Positions 41,929-50,580 are shown, counted from the first letter of the stretch. The stretch is DNA of 64,000 bases from Niveibacterium sp. SC-1 (GCF_038235435.1 NZ_CP151275.1:4836001-4900000); one strand, 5' to 3'. The notes: generated by a model not told the origin, from the letters alone. Made by a program: numbers and translations.

Positions 41929-42960
41929 TCACTTACGCGGCGGACCTTCCCCCGAAGGTCGGCGCAGGGGCTGGTCCGGGTCCGCCGGACGACCGAAGTC
42001 CGGCGTGCCGTCCGGCTTCCAGGCGAAGCGCTGGGCCCGCACGTCGCGGCCGCTCCAGCCGGTGCCCGAGTCGTAGTTCGCGTGGTAGACGATCCAGTCT
42101 TCCCTGCCGTCCGGCGACTTCACGAAGCTGTTGTGCCCCGGCCCGTAGGCATGCGGCGCCTGGGCGAAGACGCAGCCCGCCGACTTGCGCCACGGCCCCG
42201 TTAGCGGATCCTCGCCTTCGAGCGTGAGCAGACCAAGACAGTAGGCATCACTCCAGCTGCCGTTGGCCGAATACGCGATGAAGCTGCGCCCGCCGTGCTG
42301 CAGAGGCTGTGGTCCCTCGTTGACGAAGGGATTGCCCACGCGGCGCTCCCAGTCCTGATCGGGCCGCGAGATCTCGTGGCGCTCGCCGCTGATGGTGAGC
42401 GGATCGGACATCGCGACGATGTAGAGCCGCTGTTCGACGTTGGTCTCGCCTTCCCAGCCGGACCACACGAAGTAGAGCGCGCCCTTGTGCTCGAGCACCG
42501 CGCCATCGATTGCCCAGCGGTCCCCCGGCGTCTTCACCTCACCCTTGAACGCGTAGGGACCCAGCGGATCGTCGCCGGCGCTTTCCAGCACATACATGCG
42601 GTGGTGCTCGTTGCGGCCGTCATCAGCGGCGAAGTAGATGTAGTAGCGCTTGCCGATGCGTTGCAGCTCGGGCGCCCAGACATTGCAGCAGCCGGGCCCG
42701 CTGCCCGGTGGCGTCCAGGCCTGCTTCTGGGTCTCCGGTTCGGCCAGGCCGTCGAGCGTACGGGCCTTCGCGATCCAGATGCCGCCCAGGCTGAAGGCGA
42801 GGTAGTAGTCCTTGCCATGGCGCACCACGGAAGGGTCCGCGCCGCGCTCGCGGATCGGGTTGCGGAACTGCGTCGCCCCGCCCGCCGCGGCCGCAGTCTG
42901 TGGCGCGACGATGCAGCCCCCCGCAAACAATGCGGCCACACATCCGATCAGCAATCGCAT
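41929..42960 (-). CDS. Glycoside hydrolase family 43 lipoprotein
   Basis: This 343-residue protein has a lipobox (LFAGGC, Cys16), then a five-bladed beta-propeller. The catalytic residues are visible: Asp42 in RGADPSVVRHG (general base), Asp152 in WAIDGAV and Glu215 in FVNEGPQ (general acid). GH43 enzymes are arabinanases, xylosidases and galactosidases; closer assignment would need sequence search. It is convergent with ppk2 and is predicted to work at the outer envelope. Confidence 0.9.
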   Translation of the reverse strand: MRLLIGCVAALFAGGCIVAPQTAAAAGGATQFRNPIRERGADPSVVRHGKDYYLAFSLGGIWIAKARTLDGLAEPETQKQAWTPPGSGPGCCNVWAPELQRIGKRYYIYFAADDGRNEHHRMYVLESAGDDPLGPYAFKGEVKTPGDRWAIDGAVLEHKGALYFVWSGWEGETNVEQRLYIVAMSDPLTISGERHEISRPDQDWERRVGNPFVNEGPQPLQHGGRSFIAYSANGSWSDAYCLGLLTLEGEDPLTGPWRKSAGCVFAQAPHAYGPGHNSFVKSPDGREDWIVYHANYDSGTGWSGRDVRAQRFAWKPDGTPDFGRPADPDQPLRRPSGEGPPRK

Positions 42961-43004
42961 ACCCGCCCTCCGTCAATACGGAGCGCGAGCTTAACGCCTG
43001 CGTC

Positions 43005-43934
43005 TCAGGCCGCCACGCGCTCAGCCGGAAACTGCATGGGCAAGGCGATTTCGGCAATACGCTCGCGCAGCCAGGCCAGGCCGCGGTCGCCGTCCGCGCT
43101 ACCCGGCCAGCGCAGCCCGAGCTGCATCGGTGCGATGTTCAGCGGCAGCGGTTGCACCGGCACACCCAAAGTCCGCGCATGGCGTTCGAGCAGACGCCAG
43201 GGACCGCTGACCACGAGCTTGCTGCCGGCGACCAGCTCGGGCACCAGCGCCTGGTGGGCGATCGTGAGTCCGATCCGGCGCGCATGTCCGGATTGCGCAA
43301 GATGGCAGTCCACATAGCTTTCGGTTTCGCCGCCCGGCGCGACCTGCAAATGCTCGCTGCCGAGGTACTCGGCGAGGCCGGGCGCACGGCTCCAGCCTGG
43401 GTGGCGCAGACAGCCCAGCGGCTCGGCCAGGAGATCGGCCCCGCGCTGGCCCGGTGCAGCTTCGGGCAGCACGCCGAGCAACAGCTCCACTTCGCCCTTT
43501 TGTAGCAGCTCGCTGGCCGTCCAGTAGCTCACCGGCAGCACGCGCAGACGCAGCCCCGGCGCCTCGCGGCGCAAGTGTGCGTGCAACACGGGAAGGAGCA
43601 GGTGTGCGGCGATCTCGCTCATGCCGATGACGAACTCGCGTTCGGCGCGGCGCGGATCGAAGTCGCTCACGGCCGCCGCGAGGCGCCGCGCGCAATCCAG
43701 CGTGGCCTGCACCGCGCCGGCCAGTTCGCGCGCCCTTGGCGTCGGCGTCATGCCGCGTGCATGCGGCACGAAAAGCCGGTCGCCAAAAGCCTCGCGCAGA
43801 CGGTTGAGTGCATGGCTCACCGCCGGTTGCGACAGATGCAGCCGCATCGCCGCGCGGCTGGCATTGCCCTCACTCATGAGGGCCTCAAAGACACGCAGGA
43901 GTTGCAGATCGAGACGCGCGAGATTCATCGCCAT
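43005..43934 (-). CDS. LysR-family transcriptional regulator
   Basis: This 309-residue regulator has a standard N-terminal winged helix (LDLQLLRVFEALMSEGNASRAA and MRLHLSQPAVSHALNRLRE) and an effector domain from about residue 90. The recognition region is the NodD/NahR-like subtype (AAMRLHLSQPAVSHALNRLR). Starts at 43934 or 43928 are nearly equivalent. It lies 70 bases upstream of GH43 on the same strand, and is divergent from yfcG, its likeliest target. Confidence 0.92.
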   Translation of the reverse strand: MAMNLARLDLQLLRVFEALMSEGNASRAAMRLHLSQPAVSHALNRLREAFGDRLFVPHARGMTPTPRARELAGAVQATLDCARRLAAAVSDFDPRRAEREFVIGMSEIAAHLLLPVLHAHLRREAPGLRLRVLPVSYWTASELLQKGEVELLLGVLPEAAPGQRGADLLAEPLGCLRHPGWSRAPGLAEYLGSEHLQVAPGGETESYVDCHLAQSGHARRIGLTIAHQALVPELVAGSKLVVSGPWRLLERHARTLGVPVQPLPLNIAPMQLGLRWPGSADGDRGLAWLRERIAEIALPMQFPAERVAA

Positions 43935-44218
43935 GGAACCTTGTACGGAAGAACCCCGGATCCGCCCATGGAACCCGGAGCAACGGCAGGGGGATGCTGT
44001 GGCCTCCCCTAAGGGACGAGTCAAGCCGATGTCATCGACGGACAGCTTCCGCCCCGCGCAGGCCGCCGATTGTCGGCCCCTGCCACGCGGCAGGCCTGAT
44101 CTCCCTTGTCCCGTGGCCGCCAAGGGACGTGGCGGCGCAACCACATTCCGCAAGCAGGGTTATTCGGCAGCATGCGCCGGGTGCGCGATCATGAGCGTTT
44201 TGCGCGAAGGGACTGGCG

Positions 44219-44920
44219 ATGATCGAGCTCTACTACTGGACGACACCCAACGGCCACAAGATCACGATGTTCCTGGAGGAGGCCGGCCTGCCCTACCGCA
44301 TCCATCCGGTGCACATCGGCAAGGGCGAGCAGTTCGCGCCGGAATTCCTCTCGGTCGCACCCAACAACAAGATCCCCGCGATCGTGGACACCGCTCCGGC
44401 CGACGGCGGCGAGCCGGTGCCGCTGTTCGAGTCGGGCGCGATCCTGCTCTATCTCGCCGACAAGCTCGGTCGCTTCATCCCGCAGGACCTGCGCGGCCGC
44501 CAGGCTTGCGTGCAATGGCTCTTCTGGCAGATGGCGGGGCTCGGTCCGATGGCCGGCCAGAACCATCACTTCGTGCAGTACGCGCCCGAGCGCATTCCCT
44601 ACGCGATGGACCGCTACGTGAAGGAGACCTCGCGGCTCTATGCGGTGCTGGACAAGCAGTTGGCCGGGCGCGAGTACATCGTGGGCGAGTATTCGATCGC
44701 CGACATCGCCTGCTATCCGTGGATCGTCCCCTACGCCGCGCAGCAGCAGGACATGGCGGACTTCCCCAACCTCGCGCGCTGGTTCGAGGCCGTGCGCGAC
44801 CGGCCCGCCACGCAGCGTGCCTACGCCCGCGCCGAGGAGATCAACCCGCGCGCCAAGCCGATCAGCGAGGAAGAGAAGAAGTTGCTCTTCGGCCAGGACG
44901 CCAACACGGTGCGTCGCTGA
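44219..44920 (+). CDS. yfcG: Nu-class glutathione transferase / disulfide-bond reductase
   Basis: This 233-residue protein begins MIELYYWTTPNGHKITMFLEEAGLPY. It continues HIGKGEQFAPEFLSVAPNNKIPAI and LFESGAILLYLADK, which is typical of YfcG/YghU nu-class GSTs that reduce small disulfides with glutathione. The active Thr is in WTTPNG. The C-terminal helical domain is complete. It is divergent from the LysR gene at 43005-43934, with a 284-base spacer. Confidence 0.93.
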   Translation: MIELYYWTTPNGHKITMFLEEAGLPYRIHPVHIGKGEQFAPEFLSVAPNNKIPAIVDTAPADGGEPVPLFESGAILLYLADKLGRFIPQDLRGRQACVQWLFWQMAGLGPMAGQNHHFVQYAPERIPYAMDRYVKETSRLYAVLDKQLAGREYIVGEYSIADIACYPWIVPYAAQQQDMADFPNLARWFEAVRDRPATQRAYARAEEINPRAKPISEEEKKLLFGQDANTVRR

Positions 44921-44935
44921 GCCAAGCCTCTGCAT

Positions 44936-44963
44936 GCGACGGCAAGCCCGGGCCTGCCGTCGC
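44936..44963. terminator. Strong GC-rich hairpin between convergent genes
   Basis: GCGACGGCA pairs with TGCCGTCGC around an inner self-complementary AGCCCGGGCC. It lies just after the yfcG stop and just before the DUF3301 stop. There is no T-run. Confidence 0.6.
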
Positions 44964-44965
44964 GC

Positions 44966-45292
44966 TCAGTGCAGGCTTGCGGTCGCCGCGACCACGCGCG
45001 GGCCGGTATAGAGCATCACCAACTCACGCCCGACCAGGGTGAGGCTGCCGCGGCGGCGGTTGTAGCCATCCTCGGAAAACTCGAAGGCGTAGTCGCGCCG
45101 CAAGCAGAGCGTGCCGCGCTCGTTGCGGGCGAAGCGCGTGCGGATCACCGCCACGGTTTCGTCGAGGAACTGGTAGCCGTCCTGTTCGCAGGCGCGACGC
45201 CCGGCCGCCAGCGCGACCTCGCGCGCGGAGAGCGTGTCGATCCAGAACCACACGAGGGCGGCGAGCAGGGCGAGCGGGATCAGGAGTTCCAT
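44966..45292 (-). CDS. DUF3301 family small membrane protein
   Basis: This 108-residue protein has one N-terminal membrane helix (MELLIPLALLAALVWFWID). Then comes the DUF3301 body AREVALAAGRRACEQDGYQFLDETV, RFARNERGTLCLRRDYAFEFSEDG and NRRRGSLTLVGRELVML. Function unknown. It is convergent with yfcG and its own upstream region contains the structured element at 45390-45522. Confidence 0.93.
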   Translation of the reverse strand: MELLIPLALLAALVWFWIDTLSAREVALAAGRRACEQDGYQFLDETVAVIRTRFARNERGTLCLRRDYAFEFSEDGYNRRRGSLTLVGRELVMLYTGPRVVAATASLH

Positions 45293-45389
45293 GGCGGGCG
45301 GTCGGCGAGAGTCCTGCCGGACCAGATGGAGGCGTCGCGCCCGCGTTCAAGCCGGCGCTGCACAGGTTTCTGCCTTGCGGCTGCGCTCA

Positions 45390-45522
45390 GAGTTTGAGAA
45401 GAAATCGTAGCGAGCGGTGCAAGGTCGAAATGGGGAGCAGAGCGGAGGAGCGGAGAAGTCCTTGAGGACTTTGAGCACCGGAGCTTCGAGATTGCGCCGC
45501 GCAGTAGATTTCTCACCGACTC
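45390..45522. repeat. 133-nt intergenic element with long imperfect dyad symmetry
   Basis: The element fills the gap directly after the bactofilin stop. The central hairpin is AAGTCCT-TG-AGGACTT (45456-45471). Outside it, further complementary blocks match in order: GGTGCAA region with TTGCGCC, TCGAA with TTCGA, and at the ends GAGT..TGAGAAgaaATC..TA with its complement GATTTCTCA..GACTC. The two arms pair almost from end to end around a single centre. Such a long dyad may be a foldable 3' leader, a small non-coding RNA, or the remains of a MITE-like repeat. No ORF is convincing inside it. Confidence 0.7.
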
Positions 45523-45957
45523 TCAGCCGGCGCTGCGCGCCTTCTCGGGTTCGAAGTCCACCACATTGCCTTCGCTGGCACCGCCGCGTTGCTGCAGCTT
45601 GCCTTCGACGACCGCGCCCACATCCATCTGCAGGCGCTGGTAGCGGATGCTGCCAGTCACGCGCGCATTCGGCTGCAGTTCGAGGAAGTGCTCGACGTCC
45701 AGATCGCCCACCACCGTGCCGTTGATGACTGCGTCATAGCACTGGATGCTGCCCTCGACGCGGCCCTTGTCAGAGAGCACCAGCAGACTGTTGAGCTTGC
45801 CCTCGCCGGGCTTGCCGATCGCCTTGCCCTTGAGTGCGCCATCGATGCGCAGGCCTGCGCGGAACTGCACATCCCCGACGATCTCGACATCTTCGGCGAT
45901 CAGGCTGGAGATCTTGGTCACTTCGATCAGATGGGGCTTCTTGGATCTGGAAAACAT
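45523..45957 (-). CDS. Bactofilin
   Basis: This 144-residue protein is the bactofilin (DUF583) right-handed beta-helix: ISSLIAEDVEIVGDVQFRAGLRIDGALKG and LLVLSDKGRVEGSIQCYDAVINGTVVGDLDVEHFLELQPNARVTGSIRYQRLQMDVGAVVEGKL, here read as repeating hydrophobic turns. Bactofilins polymerise without nucleotide into filaments that localise cell-wall or morphology factors. It is the last gene of an operon with a coiled-coil membrane protein and an M23 peptidase. Confidence 0.95.
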   Translation of the reverse strand: MFSRSKKPHLIEVTKISSLIAEDVEIVGDVQFRAGLRIDGALKGKAIGKPGEGKLNSLLVLSDKGRVEGSIQCYDAVINGTVVGDLDVEHFLELQPNARVTGSIRYQRLQMDVGAVVEGKLQQRGGASEGNVVDFEPEKARSAG

Positions 45958-45965
45958 GGCAGTTC

Positions 45966-46337
45966 CTATCGCTTGGAATCCTGGGTCTTGCGGAAGAAGG
46001 CGAGCTCGTCCTGTGCCTGACGCAAGTTCTCGTTGAGCGTGTTGATCTGGCGTTCGAGCTCACTGGCGCGGGCACTCGCCATGCGCGCGGCGAGCCGGTT
46101 CTCGTCCGCTTCTTGCGCCAGCTTGGCATGCGCCCTGCGCACCTCGGCGAGCTGGCGCACGCTTTCCGCCTCGGGCGCGAAGAGCACGTAGGCACTGATC
46201 GCGAGCGCGGCGACAACCACGCCGGTGAGCGCACCCCAAAGCAGCGGCAGGAGGCGGCGCTGACGTGCCAGGACAAATCCGCCGTGCGTAAGGCGACGGG
46301 TGCGGGGCAGTCGGTAGCTCAGCGCCATGGCAATCAC
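45966..46337 (-). CDS. Single-pass membrane coiled-coil protein
   Basis: This 123-residue protein has a basic cytoplasmic N-terminus, one membrane helix (LLWGALTGVVVAALAISAYVLF) and a long heptad helix (RQLAEVRRAHAKLAQEADENRL, then SELERQINTLNENLRQAQDEL). It lies in the middle of the M23-bactofilin operon. Its GTG start overlaps the peptidase stop (GTGA), so it is translationally coupled. I infer that it is a membrane linker between peptidase and bactofilin filament; no such function is proven for this family. Confidence 0.85.
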   Translation of the reverse strand: MIAMALSYRLPRTRRLTHGGFVLARQRRLLPLLWGALTGVVVAALAISAYVLFAPEAESVRQLAEVRRAHAKLAQEADENRLAARMASARASELERQINTLNENLRQAQDELAFFRKTQDSKR

Positions 46338-47194
46338 AGGCCCGCGAGATACGTCGCGGGGTCCATGTACTGCCCGTCGCGCAGCACTTCGAAGTGCAGA
46401 TGCGGGCCGGTCGAGCGGCCGGTGCTGCCAACCAGGGACACCACCTGCCCCGGCGTGACCACGTCGCCCTCCTTCACCAGCAGGCGCGAGGCATGAGCGT
46501 AGCGGGTGGAGAGTCCGTCGCCATGATCGATCTCGATCAGGTTGCCGAATTCCGGATGGAAGCGCGCCACAACCACCGTACCGCCAGCCGCCGCATGCAC
46601 CGGCGTGCCCGGATCGGCGGCAAAGTCCAGGCCGCCATGGAAGGCCAGCCGATGGGTGATCGGGTCGACCCGGTTGCCGAAGGGCGAACCCAGCGGCACG
46701 CCTGCGATCGGCAGGCGGCTGGGGAAGAACATGTAGGTGGCATTGCGCTGGGCGGCAGCCTGATTGACCCGGTGCAGGTGCTGCTCGATGCGGTCGAGTT
46801 CGGCCTGCAGTTCATCCACCGGGCTGGGCATCGCCTCGCCCAGGCGCGGCGGCAACATCGGGCCGCCGGTGCCAGGCTTGCGGTTCTTGAGCTGGGCCTC
46901 GTATTCGTGCAGCACGCCGATCTTGCGACCGAGCTGGGCAGCATCGCTCTCCAGGCGGAAGACGCGGCCCGACAACGCACCCAGTTGTTCGACCGTATAG
47001 CGCGGCTGCGAAGGCGCACTGATCAGGCGCGGCATATGGACTTCGCCCGGGCGCGCGAACGCATAGCCCGCCACCGCGCCGAGCGCGATCAATACACTGG
47101 CGCCTACGGCCATCAGCAAGCCCAGGCGCGGCAATGACAGCGTGCGCACGCCAGACTGCGTGAGCGCGCCGGTGGAAATCATGACAAATGCCAT
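46334..47194 (-). CDS. M23-family cell-wall peptidase, membrane anchored
   Basis: This 286-residue protein has one N-terminal membrane helix (about 24-45), a coiled-coil segment and a C-terminal LytM/M23 domain. Zinc ligands are His186 and Asp190 (HGGLD) and His267 (HLHFE); catalytic histidines are His234 and His265. All are present, so it should cleave peptidoglycan cross-bridges rather than be a degenerate activator. GGAGGGG precedes the ATG at 47194. First gene of the operon with the coiled-coil protein and bactofilin. Confidence 0.95.
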   Translation of the reverse strand: MAFVMISTGALTQSGVRTLSLPRLGLLMAVGASVLIALGAVAGYAFARPGEVHMPRLISAPSQPRYTVEQLGALSGRVFRLESDAAQLGRKIGVLHEYEAQLKNRKPGTGGPMLPPRLGEAMPSPVDELQAELDRIEQHLHRVNQAAAQRNATYMFFPSRLPIAGVPLGSPFGNRVDPITHRLAFHGGLDFAADPGTPVHAAAGGTVVVARFHPEFGNLIEIDHGDGLSTRYAHASRLLVKEGDVVTPGQVVSLVGSTGRSTGPHLHFEVLRDGQYMDPATYLAGL

Positions 47195-47316
47195 GTTCCC
47201 CTCCTCCGGATTGGGTCGACGCGCTCCAAAGGCAGCGTCGGATTCTTGGCCGTCAGCGCATGCGCGAAGCATCCACCACGGGTGTACAACAGAAGGGGGA
47301 TGCTAAGTGTAAAGAC

Positions 47317-47343
47317 GGCCGACGCGCAATCCTTGCGTCGGCC
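47317..47343 (-). terminator. Terminator downstream of ubiJ
   Basis: A perfect 9-bp stem GGCCGACGC / GCGTCGGCC with a 9-base loop lies 15 bases after the ubiJ stop. On the minus strand it is followed by GTCTTTAC, a weak T-run. Confidence 0.7.
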
Positions 47344-47358
47344 TAGGCCGACAATGTC

Positions 47359-47958
47359 CTAGCCGCGGGGTTTGGGTGCCAGCCGCTCGACCCGCTTCTC
47401 CAGCCGCGCCAGCGCGTCGCGCAGCTGCGCCAGCTCGCGGCCGAAGTCCTCCAGTTCGACGCGCGGCGGACTGATACGCGCTTCCTCGATCAGGTACTCG
47501 CGCAGGTTCTCGCCGCCGTTCGTCGCAGTGCGGCGCAGCCAGCCGAAGAGCCCCAGCACGCCGCTGTGCAGCCGATGCGCCAGCGGATCGCCCAGCAGCC
47601 GGGCGAGATCTTCCTCGGCGTCCCATTCCAGCTTGCGCAGGACGAAGCCCAGGCTTTCGGCGAAATGCGCATCGCCCGAGATGCGCGCCTGGCGCATCAG
47701 GGCTTCGCCGCCGTGCGGCAACTGGCTCAGCGCACCCGCGGGCAGGCTCAGCTGCACGTCGGGCGTGGCAGGCGCGGGAATCGCGATGACGCCGCCGCCT
47801 TCAGCCAGTTCGAAGCTCACCGAGACCGGGCCGGCCGAGAGGCTTGCGCTGCGGCCGACGAACTCCGTCAGGCGGGGTAGCGCCCAGGCGTTGCGCACGA
47901 GCAGGGCGGAGAGCAGCTTGGCGAAAGCGGTGGAGCTCAGGGACGGAGTGGCGGTCAT
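47359..47958 (-). CDS. ubiJ: UbiJ-type SCP2 ubiquinone biosynthesis accessory factor
   Basis: This 199-residue protein has an N-terminal SCP2 lipid-binding domain (SVSFELAEGGGVIAIPA, VQLSLPAGALSQL, ARISGDAHFAESLGFVLRKLEWDAEEDLARLLGDPLAHRL). A C-terminal helix follows with FGRELAQLRDALARLEKRVERL. UbiJ with UbiK forms the accessory complex that presents ubiquinone intermediates to the Ubi enzymes. The usual neighbours ubiE and ubiB are not present here, so it is an isolated copy. Confidence 0.93.
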   Translation of the reverse strand: MTATPSLSSTAFAKLLSALLVRNAWALPRLTEFVGRSASLSAGPVSVSFELAEGGGVIAIPAPATPDVQLSLPAGALSQLPHGGEALMRQARISGDAHFAESLGFVLRKLEWDAEEDLARLLGDPLAHRLHSGVLGLFGWLRRTATNGGENLREYLIEEARISPPRVELEDFGRELAQLRDALARLEKRVERLAPKPRG

Positions 47959-48009
47959 GGTGACGAAGGGCGGTGGCGGCGACGGGAAGCTGGCCGGGGA
48001 ACGAAAAAA

Positions 48010-48051
48010 GGCGGATGCGCGATCCGGCATGTCCGGATTGTCGCATCCGCC
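48010..48051 (-). terminator. Rho-independent terminator of the Tim44-like gene
   Basis: GGCGGATGCG pairs with CGCATCCGCC, enclosing a second arm ATCCGG / CCGGAT. On the minus strand it is followed by TTTTTT. It lies 41 bases after the Tim44-like gene stop. Confidence 0.92.
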
Positions 48052-48091
48052 CTGACTGTCGTCAGCGCTGCCGCGGGCAGCGCCCGACTGG

Positions 48092-48985
48092 CTATACCTG
48101 TTCGATCCCTGCGAGCGTCCAGCCGCGGTTGCCTTCGCGCGGCTTGGAGAGGTGCCAGACCTCGTCGAAGTTGGTATTGGCGCCGTCTTCGCGCAGCAGC
48201 CCGTAGAAGCGCACGCTGGCGAGATAGCGCGAACCTTCCTCGCTCACGTCCAGCAGATCGGCGTCCAGGTTCAGGACCTCGGTCTTGTTCAGCGCATTGC
48301 CACGCGCATCGATATCGAGCTTGATCTCGGCGAACATCTCCGGCGAGGTGAATTCGCGGATGTCGGCGAGGTCGCCCGCGTCGTAGGCAGCCTGCAGACG
48401 GATGAAGTTCACCTTGGCGCCGCGCACGAAACCCTCGACGTCGAAGCCGGCCGGGATATTGCGTACCGGCGCGGCCGCGGCGGCACCACCCATCACGCCG
48501 CCGGGGAAGCCCCCGGGCGCGCTCTGCACCGGGGTGGCCTCACGCGCCGCGTAGGGTGCGCCGGCCGAGGCGTAGCCCAGGTTGCCCTGGGACGGCGCAC
48601 GACGAGATCCACCCATGAAGCGGCGTATCAGCATGAATGCCACGCCGGCGGCCAAGAGCGCGAGCAGCACGCCGGCGAAGTCTCCGCCGATGCCGAAGTG
48701 CGAGAGCAGGGACGCAAGGCCGATCCCGGCGGCGAGACCTGCGAGCGGGCCCATGAATCGACGCCAGCCGCTTTGCTGGGGCGCCGGGGCCGTCTGCGGG
48801 CGAGCCTGTTGTGCGGGCGCGGCAGTCGGCGCGCGCGGCGGTGCGGCCTCACGTGCGGACTGGGTGATCGGCGTGCGCTGGATACCGCTCGAACGCCCGC
48901 CCCCCATGCGCTTGGCTTCCACCTCGGCGATGCCCATCAGGCTGCCGAAGAGCACTACGAATACACTGAACAGCAGACGTTTCAT
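48092..48985 (-). CDS. Tim44-like domain membrane protein
   Basis: This 297-residue protein has a signal-like N-terminal helix, a Pro/Gln-rich low-complexity linker (PRAPTAAPAQQARPQTAPAPQ) and two membrane segments (LAGLAAGIGLASLL and FAGVLLALLAAGVAFMLI). The C-terminal half is a TIM44-like domain, with FVRGAKVNFIRLQAAYDAGDLADIREFTSPEMFAE and the closing WTLAGIEQV. Such proteins act near membranes, and some TIM44-like domains aid membrane insertion or envelope maintenance. The bacterial role is not established. The start at 48985 is preceded by a good spacing but only a weak Shine-Dalgarno. Confidence 0.9.
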   Translation of the reverse strand: MKRLLFSVFVVLFGSLMGIAEVEAKRMGGGRSSGIQRTPITQSAREAAPPRAPTAAPAQQARPQTAPAPQQSGWRRFMGPLAGLAAGIGLASLLSHFGIGGDFAGVLLALLAAGVAFMLIRRFMGGSRRAPSQGNLGYASAGAPYAAREATPVQSAPGGFPGGVMGGAAAAAPVRNIPAGFDVEGFVRGAKVNFIRLQAAYDAGDLADIREFTSPEMFAEIKLDIDARGNALNKTEVLNLDADLLDVSEEGSRYLASVRFYGLLREDGANTNFDEVWHLSKPREGNRGWTLAGIEQV

Positions 48986-49118
48986 TCCATGATCCAAGCG
49001 GGTTGAGAAGCTTTCAGATCGGGGAGAGGCGGCAAAGTTCAAGCCCGATTTCGGGCCTTGCGCGCCGCCGACCTGAGCCCGCTCAAAGATCCCGCGCTTT
49101 TTCCGCCGGAGACCGCAG

Positions 49119-50318
49119 ATGGAACAGGATCCCGTGGTGATCGTCGGTGCCGCGCGCACGCCGATCGGCGCCCTGATGGGCGAACTCGCGCCGCTACCCG
49201 CCCCGAGTCTGGGTGGCGCTGCGATCGCGGCGGCGCTCGCACGCAGCGGCGTCGGCGCCGACGCGATCGCCGAAGTCCTCATGGGCTGCGTGCTCCCGGC
49301 CGGCCAGGGCCAGGCCCCGGCGCGCCAGGCGGCGCGCGCGGCCGGGCTCCCCGCCGGGGTCGGCGCGATCACCCTCAACAAGGTCTGCGGTTCGGGCATG
49401 AAGGCCTTGCAGCTTGCCCACGACATGCTGTTGGCCGGCAGCGGCGACTGTTATGTGGCGGGCGGCATGGAAAGCATGTCGAACGCGCCGCATCTCTTCG
49501 CGCGCGCACGTGCCGGCCTGCGCTTCGGTCACGCGATGGTCTTCGACCACATGGCCTTCGACGGGCTGGAGGACGCCTACGAGCGCAAGTCGGACGGCAG
49601 CGGCCGTGCGATGGGCGAATACGCCGAGGACTGCGCCGCCGCGCTGGGCATCGCCCGCGCCAGCCAGGACGCTTTCGCCATTGCCTCCACGCAGCGCGCG
49701 CGGGAGGCCGCCGCGGCCGGGCATTTCGACTGGGAGATCGCGCCGCTGGAGGTGCCGGGGCGCGACGGCCTGCTGCGCATCGATCGCGACGAAACCCCCA
49801 CGCGCGTGCGCCTGGACCGCATCCCTGGCCTGCGCCCGGCCTTCCGGCCGGACGGCACGATCACCGCGGCGAGCGCCTCGTCCATCTCCGACGGCGCCGC
49901 CGCCCTGGTGCTGATGCGCGCCAGCGAAGCCGCACGGCGCGGCCTTATGCCGCTGGCGCGCATCCACGCCCACGCCACCCATGCGCGGGCGCCAGCCGAC
50001 TTCCCCACTGCGCCGATCGGCGCGATTGGCTCGGTACTCGAACGCGCCGGCTGGGTAGCCGCGCAGGTGGATCTGTGGGAGATCAACGAAGCCTTCGCGG
50101 TCGTGACGCTTGCCGCCATGCAGGCTTTCGGCCTCCCGCACGAACGCGTCAATGTGCACGGCGGCGCCTGTGCACTCGGACATCCGATCGGTGCCTCGGG
50201 CGCGCGCATCGTCGTGACCCTGATCGGCGCGCTGCGCCGCCTGGGCCTGCGGCGCGGCGTGGCGAGCCTGTGCATCGGCGGCGGAGAGGCGACGGCGATG
50301 GCCATCGAGCTGGCGTAG
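49119..50318 (+). CDS. Thiolase (acetyl-CoA acetyltransferase family)
   Basis: This 399-residue enzyme has all catalytic features of thiolases: Cys90 in NKVCGSGMKA, His in VNVHGGACALGHPIGASGAR and the final Cys in SLCIGGGEAT. It condenses or cleaves acyl-CoAs, here probably acetoacetyl-CoA (biosynthetic type), but a degradative role cannot be excluded. With the liuBC genes at the other end of the window, a role in leucine breakdown is possible, not shown. It is divergent from the Tim44-like gene. Confidence 0.92.
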   Translation: MEQDPVVIVGAARTPIGALMGELAPLPAPSLGGAAIAAALARSGVGADAIAEVLMGCVLPAGQGQAPARQAARAAGLPAGVGAITLNKVCGSGMKALQLAHDMLLAGSGDCYVAGGMESMSNAPHLFARARAGLRFGHAMVFDHMAFDGLEDAYERKSDGSGRAMGEYAEDCAAALGIARASQDAFAIASTQRAREAAAAGHFDWEIAPLEVPGRDGLLRIDRDETPTRVRLDRIPGLRPAFRPDGTITAASASSISDGAAALVLMRASEAARRGLMPLARIHAHATHARAPADFPTAPIGAIGSVLERAGWVAAQVDLWEINEAFAVVTLAAMQAFGLPHERVNVHGGACALGHPIGASGARIVVTLIGALRRLGLRRGVASLCIGGGEATAMAIELA

Positions 50319-50373
50319 GATGTCCGGCCCGCGCATCCCCGCGCACTCAGGCCTGTCCGCTCCGGTCCTCCCG

Positions 50374-50580
50374 ATGTCCCGTCCGCCGATCAAAGTCCGC
50401 CGCATCGTCCTGCCCCTGCTCTGCCTCGCCCTCCTTCCCGTCCTGATCACGCTGGCACCGCATTTCATGCCGGACCTGCCGCGGCGCATCCTGATCGGGC
50501 TGCTGATTGCGGCTGCAGTCCTGGTGCAGTTCGAGCGTCCCCGGCGCCGCGAACAGTCCGGCGCGGACGTGCGCGGATGA
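50374..50580 (+). CDS. Small two-helix membrane protein
   Basis: This 68-residue protein has two hydrophobic stretches (IVLPLLCLALLPVLITLA and ILIGLLIAAAVLVQF) and a basic C-terminus (ERPRRREQSG). It may be a small transporter subunit or a membrane modulator; no family recognised. It overlaps the next gene's start (ATGA at 50577-50580), so it is part of the coupled operon running to 52698. The start at 50374 is the most likely; a second ATG at 50320 would add a leader. Confidence 0.75.
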   Translation: MSRPPIKVRRIVLPLLCLALLPVLITLAPHFMPDLPRRILIGLLIAAAVLVQFERPRRREQSGADVRG

